Positions 54,657 through 61,828 of a DNA stretch of 64,000 nt are shown here, piece after piece. The position numbers and the translations under genes are program-made. The notes beneath the pieces were generated by a model, which was given only the letters and a program-made list of their open reading frames with translations, searched no databases and was not told where the DNA came from. Numbering within the stretch: position 1 is the stretch's first letter; the number at the start of each line of letters is the position of its first letter. Source of the DNA: Novosphingobium sp. SCN 66-18 (GTDB lineage: Bacteria; Pseudomonadota; Alphaproteobacteria; Sphingomonadales; Sphingomonadaceae); assembly GCA_001725355.1 (NCBI GenBank), contig MEGD01000029.1, positions 22,456 to 86,455 of the forward strand, given 5' to 3'.

Positions 54657-55571
54657 TCAGGGCAGTCTCTCTCCACGCGCGGCAACCAGCACCGCGTACC
54701 ATTCCTCGCGCGTCCAGCGCACGTGCGCCGCCTGCGCTGCTTCCCTGATCCGGTCCGCCTGTTGCGATCCCACGATCGGCACGATTCCGGCGGGATGGGC
54801 CATCAACCAGGCAAAGGCCGCGACCGTGCGCGACACGCCCTGCGCCTTGGCGACCGTGTCGAGCGCGGCGGCGACGGCGTGCGCGCGTTCGTCGGCCGGC
54901 GCGGCCAGGCGTCCCCCGCCCAGTGGCGACCAGGCGAGCGGCACCAGCCCCATCGTCATCGCCTGATCCAGCTCGCCGTTCTCGAAGCAGGTAATGCGCA
55001 GCGGGCTGATCTCGGGCTGGGTCGCGACCAGCTTGTGGTCGAGGAAGTGCTGCAGCGCGGCGATCTGGTGGATCGTGAAATTCGATACGCCCAGCGTCCG
55101 GATCTTGCCCGCCGCCACGGCGTCGTCCAGCACCCGTGCCACTTCCTGCGGATGGGCGAGGATATCGGGCCGGTGGACCTGCCACAGATCGATCACGTCG
55201 GTGCGCAGGCGGCGCAGCGAGGCATCGATCGCCGCGTTCAGATAGGCCGCGCTCTGGTCATAGGGCAGCGGCGGGAGGATCCCGCCCTTGGTGGCGAGCA
55301 CCATCCGCCCGCGCAGCGCGGGTTCTGCCGCCAGCACTTCGCCCAGCAGGGCTTCGGCATCGCCGAAGCCGCCGGTCCCATCGAAGCCATAGATGTCCGC
55401 CGTGTCCAACAGAGTGATGCCGGCATCGAGCGCGGCATGGACGAGCCGGGCGGCGTCGGTTGCGGTGCGGCCATCTTCGGCCAGCCGCCACATGCCCCAT
55501 GCCAGCGGAGAGATGGAAAGGCCGCTGTCGCCCAGCGGGCGCGATGCGGCGGGAAGGGGAAGCTCGCTCAT
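54657..55571 (-). CDS. Aldo-keto reductase, candidate 6-oxo-glucose reductase (SmoB/SquF-like)
   Basis: 304 residues. The AKR catalytic tetrad is present: D56 and Y61 (LLDTADIYG), K95 (LATKGG) and H133 (QVHRPD); NADPH-site residues lie in SNFTIHQIAAL and PIVGSQQADRI. The pattern is the YdhF-like branch (HRPD...GKIRTLGVSNFT), which includes the reductases that turn 6-dehydroglucose into glucose in oxygenolytic sulfoquinovose degradation. The gene is 25 bp upstream of the monooxygenase gene on the same strand, an evident two-gene unit. A role on another sugar aldehyde cannot be excluded. Confidence 0.8.
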   Translation of the reverse strand: MSELPLPAASRPLGDSGLSISPLAWGMWRLAEDGRTATDAARLVHAALDAGITLLDTADIYGFDGTGGFGDAEALLGEVLAAEPALRGRMVLATKGGILPPLPYDQSAAYLNAAIDASLRRLRTDVIDLWQVHRPDILAHPQEVARVLDDAVAAGKIRTLGVSNFTIHQIAALQHFLDHKLVATQPEISPLRITCFENGELDQAMTMGLVPLAWSPLGGGRLAAPADERAHAVAAALDTVAKAQGVSRTVAAFAWLMAHPAGIVPIVGSQQADRIREAAQAAHVRWTREEWYAVLVAARGERLP

Positions 55572-55753
55572 GCAGATGTCCTGGGTGCTGCTGCGTCGGG
55601 GATGCCGGGAACGAGCCGCGCCCGATCCTCCTCTCGGTATCGATTATGCGATATGACAACGTGAGACATATACAGGCGTACACGATCGTGCAAGGGCAGA
55701 TTGCCGGGTGCCGTGATCGCTCGAACGAGAAACATGCGATTCCGGTTCAAGGT

Positions 55754-55780
55754 GGCGCCAGACCTAATCGATCTGGCGCC
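55754..55780. terminator. Hairpin between the PhyH gene and the AKR gene
   Basis: A perfect 9-bp stem GGCGCCAGA / TCTGGCGCC with a 9-base loop lies 23 bp beyond the stop of the dioxygenase gene, in the 232-bp gap ahead of the AKR gene. It may terminate or attenuate the dioxygenase transcript, so the AKR/monooxygenase pair may have a separate promoter. There is no clear U run. Confidence 0.55.
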
Positions 55781-55803
55781 TTTACCGCCGGCGTGTCGGC
55801 CGC

Positions 55804-56568
55804 TCAGTTGAAAGTGACCTGACGTCCGCCGCGCAGGAACGCGATGGCGTTGCGGCGCAGATGATTGGAGCCGGGGTTGATGATCGGTTCGGGCGAATAT
55901 TGCGCCAGATAGACGCGGCGCATGTTCGGCGTGGAGTTCGAACCTGTCGCATGAAGCGCCAGGCTGGAAAACGCCACCACGCTGCCCGCCGGCACCTCCA
56001 GCGTCACGCCTTCGGCATCGCCGGTATAGCCGACCAGGTCGTTGCTGCCCTCCTGGCGGATATGCGGCACGATGCCATCGCGCGTTTCCGGCGCCTGCGA
56101 GAACGGCAGGATGCGCACGGTGCCGTTGGCGACGGTGGTGTCGTCCAGCGTGCACCAGCAGGTGAGGTAGGGCTTGTGGTCCACCGGGCCACCGTTGCCC
56201 ACGACATAGCCCGAATCCTGGTGCCAACTGAACGGCATGCCCTTGGATGCGCCTTTCACGACATATTGATCGTAGAAGAAGTAGGCATCGTCGCCCAGCG
56301 TCGCGCGACAGATGTCGGCCATGGTTTCGCTGAACAGCATGTCGCGCAGTTCGGGCTGCACGCGCTGGCATTCGCCGGCGAAATAGCGTTTGCCCTTGTG
56401 GCTGATGCCATCGACTTCGACGCCCAGCGCATCGAGCCGGGCATCCTCGCGTTCGATCACGCGGGCGCATTCGTTGCGCAGCAGGTCCAGCAGCGGTCCT
56501 TCCAGAACCCGCTCGAACACGGCGTATCCCTCGCGCTCGAACTGGGCGCGTTGCTCGGCAAACCTCAT
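55804..56568 (-). CDS. PhyH-family Fe(II)/2-oxoglutarate dioxygenase, candidate sulfonate dioxygenase
   Basis: 254 residues from the ATG at 56568, with GGGAGAG upstream. The iron facial triad is H116-Q-D118 (FSWHQDSGY) and H206 (LALHATGSN), with R217 (NMRRVYLAQY) positioned for 2-oxoglutarate. GYAVFERVLEG and LEVPAGSVVAFSS are usual PhyH elements. The family hydroxylates diverse substrates. Position in the sulfoquinovose locus suggests it either hydroxylates C6 of sulfoquinovose, causing loss of sulfite as reported for the iron enzyme SqoD, or acts on a related sulfonate or glycerol glycoside. It diverges from the LysR gene. Confidence 0.83.
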   Translation of the reverse strand: MRFAEQRAQFEREGYAVFERVLEGPLLDLLRNECARVIEREDARLDALGVEVDGISHKGKRYFAGECQRVQPELRDMLFSETMADICRATLGDDAYFFYDQYVVKGASKGMPFSWHQDSGYVVGNGGPVDHKPYLTCWCTLDDTTVANGTVRILPFSQAPETRDGIVPHIRQEGSNDLVGYTGDAEGVTLEVPAGSVVAFSSLALHATGSNSTPNMRRVYLAQYSPEPIINPGSNHLRRNAIAFLRGGRQVTFN

Positions 56569-56632
56569 TGGACTCTCCCGATGTCATGTGGTTGCCCCGT
56601 TCGTAGAGCGGGATCGGCCATCGCATCCAATC

Positions 56633-56641
56633 AAATTGCGC
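56633..56641. promoter_or_regulatory. AAATTGCGC motif in the phyH-lysR divergent promoter
   Basis: The 95-bp intergenic region between the dioxygenase and LysR genes holds AAATTGCGC (56633-56641) followed by TAGCTAAT, giving a partly symmetric ATTGCG-CTAG-CTAAT block with the T-N11-A spacing usual for LysR sites. The same nine bases recur at 57641-57649 in the promoter of the TonB receptor operon. Confidence 0.5.
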
Positions 56642-56663
56642 TAGCTAATCATACGCCTATACT

Positions 56664-57593
56664 ATGACCATGCGCATGCGACAGGTTGAGGCGTTCCGCG
56701 CCGTGATGATGAGCGGGGGCATTACCGCCGCCGCGCAGATGCTCAATGTCAGCCAGCCGTCGGTCAGCCGGCTGATCGCCGATCTGGAGCGGGCGGTCGG
56801 ATTCCGCCTGTTCGACCGGCGCGGCGCGCGCGTGCATCCCACCGAGCAGGCGCAGATGCTGTTCGAGGCGGTGCGGCGCAGCTACACCGGTCTCGACCTG
56901 CTCGATCAGGCGGCGCGGCGCATTCGCGCGCATCCCGTCGGCACGGTGCGGATTGCCGCGCTGGCCGCGATCGCGATGTCGATCCTGCCGGCGGTGATCC
57001 AGCGCTTCCGCATCCTCTATCCCGACATCAAGGTCACGGTCGAATCGCTGGGGCAGCGCGGCATCGAGGAACGCGTGTTCCTGGGGCAGGCCGACCTTGG
57101 CGTGGGCGTGGACATTCCCCCGCGCGAGGGCATCCGCACGACCAGCGTGGCGCGGGCGGAATATGTCTGCATCCTCCCTTCCGGGCATCCGCTGGCGCAG
57201 CGCAGCAGCCTGGCCGTGGCGGATCTGGCGGGCGAGGAATTCATCGGCCCCATGCATGAGGCTGATGCCTTGTGGAACGGCATCGACGCGGCGCTCGCCT
57301 CTTCGGGCGTCGCGGTTTCCCGCCGGCTCGAGACGCAGCATTCGCAGATTCTCTATGCCTTTGTCGAAGCGGGCCTTGGCATTTCCATCGCCGAGCCGTT
57401 CAGCGCACCCCTGTTTCACCGGGTGGGGGTGGCGATCCGGCCGATCACGCCGCCGGTCTATCTCGATTTCGCCTTGCTCGAACCGGATATCGGGCCGACA
57501 CCCGAGATCGTGAGCTGGCTGCATGTTGAAATCATGCGCGAAACGGCGGCCTGTCTCGATCATGTCTACAAGCTGATCGCCACAAGGCCATAG
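56664..57593 (+). CDS. LysR-family transcription regulator of the sulfoquinovose locus
   Basis: 309 residues; starts at 56664, 56670 or 56676 are all possible. The winged helix MRQVEAFRAVMMSGGITAAAQMLNVSQPSVSRLIADLERAVGFRLFDRRG and a periplasmic-binding-protein-like effector domain (from about 95) are clear. This branch resembles regulators of amino acid or sugar catabolism that sense pathway intermediates. It lies between two divergent arms (dioxygenase/AKR/monooxygenase and receptor/ligase/sulfoquinovosidase), so it probably controls both. The effector is unknown; sulfoquinovose, its glyceride or 6-oxo-glucose are candidates. Confidence 0.85.
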   Translation: MTMRMRQVEAFRAVMMSGGITAAAQMLNVSQPSVSRLIADLERAVGFRLFDRRGARVHPTEQAQMLFEAVRRSYTGLDLLDQAARRIRAHPVGTVRIAALAAIAMSILPAVIQRFRILYPDIKVTVESLGQRGIEERVFLGQADLGVGVDIPPREGIRTTSVARAEYVCILPSGHPLAQRSSLAVADLAGEEFIGPMHEADALWNGIDAALASSGVAVSRRLETQHSQILYAFVEAGLGISIAEPFSAPLFHRVGVAIRPITPPVYLDFALLEPDIGPTPEIVSWLHVEIMRETAACLDHVYKLIATRP

Positions 57594-57640
57594 CATTTGG
57601 ACATAGCATACCGATTTTTCTCGATTGGACTGCAATGACC

Positions 57641-57649
57641 AAATTGCGC
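57641..57649. promoter_or_regulatory. Second AAATTGCGC motif, TonB receptor promoter
   Basis: This nonamer in the 174-bp gap between the LysR gene and the receptor start is identical to the one at 56633-56641. Just upstream, CATAGCAT is repeated at 57591-57598 and 57602-57609. A shared site in both pathway promoters is what a common regulator would need. Confidence 0.5.
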
Positions 57650-57767
57650 ACTCCATGACATAGACGGTCGACATGCACGCCATCCGACAACGGAGCGGGT
57701 GTCGATCTCCAGCCTGCGTCGCTTAACCGGGCGTGGTCCGCTGGATGACTGTTGGGGAGGATTGAGT

Positions 57768-60101
57768 ATGCAAACGAAAGCGAAGCTGTGCCTTGCGTTG
57801 TCCACCGCGCTGGGCATGTCCCTGTTCGCCGCGCCGGCATTCGCGGCCGAGGCGCAGTCGCCGGCCGGTGAAGAGAACGGCGGCAGCAACAGCGGCGTCG
57901 GCACTGGCGAAATCATCGTTACCGCGCAGAAGCGCGCGCAGAACCTGCAGGACGTGCCGCTGGCGATCTCGGTGGTTTCGGGCGCGCAGCTCGAACGCGC
58001 CAACGTCAATTCGGCGGAGCAGCTGTTCCAGCGCGTGCCGACGCTGACGTTCCGCAAGGGCAACACCAACAAGGATTCGGCGCTGTCGATCCGCGGCGTT
58101 GGCACCATCTCGTTCGCTTCGGGCGTCGAGCCTTCGGTTTCGACCGTGATCGACGGCGTGGTCTTCGCGCGCACCGGCCAGCAGACCTCCGACTTCCTCG
58201 ACGTCGAACGCATCGAAGTGCTGCGCGGCCCGCAGGGCAGTCTGTTCGGCAAGAACGCTTCGGCCGGCGTCATCAACATCATCACGCGCGATCCGCCGGA
58301 GGCGTTCGGCGGCTATCTGGATGCGGCCTGGTACGAAGGCAACGAATTCCGCGTGCGCGGCAGCGTCGGCGGGGCGCTGGGCGAAGGGCTGACCGCCTCG
58401 CTAACGGGCTTCTACGCCAAGTATGACGGCAACGGCGTGAACGTGTTCAACGGGCACAAGATCAACGGCTACGAACACTGGGGGCTGCGCGGAAAGGTCA
58501 TCTATCAGCCCAACGACACGTTCAAGCTGACTGTGATCGGCGACTATGCGCAGAACAACGACAACGGCTATGCCGACAGCATCGGCCAGGTATTCCCCGG
58601 CGCCTATACCACGGGCGTGTTCATTCCATCGCTGGCGCCGCTGACGCTCAACGACCGCAACAAGGACATCGACAACGATCTCGATCCGCTGACCAGGGAT
58701 CGCAACAGCGGCGTTTCCGCGCAGATGGACATCGATCTGGGCGGCGCCACGCTGACCTCGATCACCGCCTATCGCCACTGGTACAACTACCAGCAGCGCG
58801 ATGGCGATTTCCGCTCGGATGCGCCGAAGTATGTCGCCGCCGGCGCCGCCGCGAGCGATGTGCTCTCGCACGACCGCGGCGATCTGAAGTTCGACCAATT
58901 CACGCAGGAACTGCGCGTTGCCTCGTCGGGCAAGCAGTTCCTCGAATACGTGGCCGGGCTCTATTACTACCACACCAAGGAAGTCGATTTCTTCAACCGC
59001 ACGGTCAAGGCCTGCACGGCCTCGACGCTGGCGCCGGTGAATGGCCTGACGCCATGCGATGCAAGTTCGACCTACCTGACGCAGCAGGGCAACGCGGACT
59101 TCACCACCAAGCTCACCAGCTATTCGGCATTCGGCCAGGCGACGGCCAACTTCACGCCCACGTTCCGCGGCATCATCGGCTCACGCTATACGCATGACAA
59201 GGTGGCGTTCGACTTCAGCCGCCGTTCCACTTCCGCCACGGCCTTCCCCGGCGTGAACCCGGCCTTTGCCGCCACCGGATCCACCGCAAAGGATGGCTGG
59301 TCGGGCAATGTCGGCCTGCAGTACGATGTGGACAAGGATGTCATGGCCTATGGCACCTATACCCGCGGGTACAAGGGGCCGGCGATCAACGTGTTCTTCA
59401 ACATGCTGGCGCGCGATACCGTGCCGATCGCTCCGGAAAAGTCCGATGCCTATGAAATCGGCCTCAAGACGCGGCTGTTCGATCGCCGCCTGACGTTCAA
59501 CATCGCGGCGTTCTACGCCAAGTACAACAACTACCAGGCGAACTTCCTCGATCTGGTGGCGGGCCAGGTGGTCACGCGCCTGACCAACGCGGGCAGCGTT
59601 TCGACGCGCGGTGTGGAAGTCGATTTCAACGCTTCGCTGACCGACAACTTCTCGCTCAACGGCGGTTTCAACTACACCGACGCGCACATCAACAAGTTCA
59701 ACTGCCCGACCGGCGCGGCAGTGACGTGCGCCGATGCCATCAACGGCAAGCCGCTGCCGTTCGCGCCGAAGTACAAGGGCACCGTCACCGCCGACTGGCG
59801 CCTGCCGCTGGGCCTGGAAGCGTTCAACGTCGATCTGAACACGTCGGTGGTCTATCAGAGCAAGACCAGTTTCGACATCAACCAGAACCCCTATGCCATC
59901 CAGACCGCCTATGCGCTGTGGGACCTGGGCGTGACGGTGCGGACAAAGGATGACAAGTACAGCGTCTCGTTCATCGCCAAGAACCTGACCGACAAGCACT
60001 TCGTCATCCAACGCATCCCGAACGGCACGGCGTTCATGCGCCAGATCACGCCGCGCGATGCGCAGCGCTATTTCGGCGTCTCGGCCCGCATGAACTTCTG
60101 A
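57768..60101 (+). CDS. TonB-dependent receptor, probable sulfolipid/sulfoquinovoside uptake
   Basis: 777 residues from the ATG at 57768, behind GGGAGGA; a reading from 57699 would prepend 23 residues ahead of the signal peptide. The signal peptide ends at AFAAEA. A TonB box-like EIIVTAQKR precedes the plug domain (QDVPLAISVVSGAQLERA...ALSIRGVGT...SVSTVIDGVVFARTGQ...FLDVERIEVLRGPQGSLFGKNASAGVINIIT), then a beta barrel ending in aromatic F (YFGVSARMNF). It transports a bulky ligand across the outer membrane with TonB energy. Ligand assignment to sulfoquinovosyl compounds is from context only. Confidence 0.88.
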   Translation: MQTKAKLCLALSTALGMSLFAAPAFAAEAQSPAGEENGGSNSGVGTGEIIVTAQKRAQNLQDVPLAISVVSGAQLERANVNSAEQLFQRVPTLTFRKGNTNKDSALSIRGVGTISFASGVEPSVSTVIDGVVFARTGQQTSDFLDVERIEVLRGPQGSLFGKNASAGVINIITRDPPEAFGGYLDAAWYEGNEFRVRGSVGGALGEGLTASLTGFYAKYDGNGVNVFNGHKINGYEHWGLRGKVIYQPNDTFKLTVIGDYAQNNDNGYADSIGQVFPGAYTTGVFIPSLAPLTLNDRNKDIDNDLDPLTRDRNSGVSAQMDIDLGGATLTSITAYRHWYNYQQRDGDFRSDAPKYVAAGAAASDVLSHDRGDLKFDQFTQELRVASSGKQFLEYVAGLYYYHTKEVDFFNRTVKACTASTLAPVNGLTPCDASSTYLTQQGNADFTTKLTSYSAFGQATANFTPTFRGIIGSRYTHDKVAFDFSRRSTSATAFPGVNPAFAATGSTAKDGWSGNVGLQYDVDKDVMAYGTYTRGYKGPAINVFFNMLARDTVPIAPEKSDAYEIGLKTRLFDRRLTFNIAAFYAKYNNYQANFLDLVAGQVVTRLTNAGSVSTRGVEVDFNASLTDNFSLNGGFNYTDAHINKFNCPTGAAVTCADAINGKPLPFAPKYKGTVTADWRLPLGLEAFNVDLNTSVVYQSKTSFDINQNPYAIQTAYALWDLGVTVRTKDDKYSVSFIAKNLTDKHFVIQRIPNGTAFMRQITPRDAQRYFGVSARMNF

Positions 60102-60112
60102 TCGGGTCGCGG

Positions 60113-60141
60113 GGCCGCCCCGGTTTCAGGCCGGGGCGGCC
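60113..60141 (+). terminator. GC-rich hairpin after the TonB receptor gene
   Basis: An 11-bp perfect stem GGCCGCCCCGG / CCGGGGCGGCC with a 7-base loop lies 11 bp after the receptor stop and 43 bp ahead of the ligase gene. With no U run it may attenuate rather than end transcription, giving more receptor than downstream enzyme, or protect the upstream mRNA. Confidence 0.6.
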
Positions 60142-60184
60142 ACCCGTCGCGCAAAAGACCGCAACCTCGCGAAAGGCCCATGCA

Positions 60185-61828
60185 ATGCGCGGGTTGATGC
60201 AGGACTGGCCGTTGACGGTCGACCGGATCGTCGACCACGCTGCCGACTGGGACGGGGATCGCCCCGTCGTCAGCCGCCAGGCCGACGGTTCTCTCGAACG
60301 TACCGACTATGCCGCGATCCGCGCGCGGGCACGGCGTTTGTCCGCCGCGCTGGCCGCGCTGGGCATCCGGCACGGTGACCGCGTCGCCACCATGGCCTGG
60401 AACAACGCGCGTCATCTCGAAGCGTGGTTCGCGATCATGGGCATGGGCGCGGTGTGCCACACGCTCAATCCGCGCCTGTTCGCCGACCAGCTCCGTTATA
60501 TCGTTGGCCATGCGGATGACCGCGCGATCCTGGTCGATCCGTGTTTTCAGCCGCTTCTGGCCGAGATGATGGCTGGTACGGCTTTCAATGGTCCTATCAT
60601 CGTGCTGGGCGATGCCGCCGCCGTCGATGCCGGGGTGCTGCCGGGAGCGGTCCCGGTCGAAGCCCTGATCGCGGAAACCCCGGGCGACGTGCGCTGGGGC
60701 GATTTCGGCGAAGAGGCCGCCTGCGCGCTCTGTTACACCAGCGGCACCACGGGCAACCCGAAGGGCGTGCTCTATTCGCACCGTTCGACAGTGCTGCACA
60801 TGCTGCTGACCTTGCAGCCGGACGTCTTCGGCCTTTCGATCAGCGACGTGGCCATGCCGATCGTGCCGATGTACCACGCCAATGCCTGGGGCATGCCGTT
60901 GTCGACGGCCGCCGTGGGTTGCAAGCTGGTGCTGCCCGGCGCACAGCTTGACGGCGCGTCGCTTCACGCCCTGATCGAGAGCGAGGGCGTGACGTTCTCC
61001 GCCGCCGTGCCGACCGTGTGGCAAGGCCTGCTCCACCATCTCGATACCACCGGCGGCCGTCTGACCAGCCTGCGCCGGGTCATCATCGGCGGGGCCGCGC
61101 TGCCCGAAAGCCTGGTCCGCCGCCTGCGAGAACACGGGGTGGAGACGGTGCAGGGCTGGGGCATGACCGAAACCTCGCCCATCGGCACGCACGGCAAGCT
61201 GACGCCGGAGGTCGCGGCGCTTCCTTTCGAGGAGCAGCTTCCGATCCGGCTTCGGCAGGGCCGCCCGCCCTTCGGCATCGAACTGAAGATCGTGGACGAT
61301 GCGGGCGCGCGCCTGCCGCACGATGGGCTGACGCCGGGCAGGCTGCATGTGCGCGGCCCGACGGTCGCGTCCGGCTATCTCGGCGGGGCGGCGGGCGAGA
61401 TACTGGACGGCGAGGGCTTCTTCGATACCGGCGACATCGCGACGATCGATGCGCAAGGCTACATGGCCATCGTCGATCGCGCCAAGGACGTGATCAAGTC
61501 CGGCGGCGAATGGATCAGCTCGATCGAGATCGAGAACATTGCCGCCGGTCACCCAAAGGTGGCGCATTGCGCGGTAATCGGCATCCCGCATCCGCGCTGG
61601 GACGAACGCCCGATGCTGGTCGCGGCGCTGCATCCCGGCGAAGAAGCGACGGCGGAAGACCTGCTCGCCACCTTGGAAGGGCGCATCGCCCGCTGGTGGA
61701 TGCCGGATAACGTGGCCTTGATCGACGCGATGCCGCTGGGGGCGACGGGCAAGATCGACAAGAAGGCATTGCGCGCGCGCTTTGCCGCGATGACAGATAG
61801 CAAGAGGACTGCAAACCATGGCGCCTAA
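60185..61828 (+). CDS. Long/medium-chain fatty acid-CoA ligase (AMP-forming)
   Basis: 547 residues; starts at 60185 or 60197. The adenylate-forming motifs are ALCYTSGTTGNPKGVLYSHRS, QGWGMTETSPIG, FDTGDIATIDAQGYMAIVDRAKDVIKSGGEWISSIEIEN and the C-terminal lysine region GATGKIDKKALR. This is the FadD/alkK-like branch acting on medium or long acyl chains. Its stop overlaps the sulfoquinovosidase start by 11 bp, so the two are translationally coupled. The linkage suggests activation of fatty acids released from imported sulfolipid (SQDG), though no lipase gene is adjacent. Confidence 0.85.
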   Translation: MRGLMQDWPLTVDRIVDHAADWDGDRPVVSRQADGSLERTDYAAIRARARRLSAALAALGIRHGDRVATMAWNNARHLEAWFAIMGMGAVCHTLNPRLFADQLRYIVGHADDRAILVDPCFQPLLAEMMAGTAFNGPIIVLGDAAAVDAGVLPGAVPVEALIAETPGDVRWGDFGEEAACALCYTSGTTGNPKGVLYSHRSTVLHMLLTLQPDVFGLSISDVAMPIVPMYHANAWGMPLSTAAVGCKLVLPGAQLDGASLHALIESEGVTFSAAVPTVWQGLLHHLDTTGGRLTSLRRVIIGGAALPESLVRRLREHGVETVQGWGMTETSPIGTHGKLTPEVAALPFEEQLPIRLRQGRPPFGIELKIVDDAGARLPHDGLTPGRLHVRGPTVASGYLGGAAGEILDGEGFFDTGDIATIDAQGYMAIVDRAKDVIKSGGEWISSIEIENIAAGHPKVAHCAVIGIPHPRWDERPMLVAALHPGEEATAEDLLATLEGRIARWWMPDNVALIDAMPLGATGKIDKKALRARFAAMTDSKRTANHGA

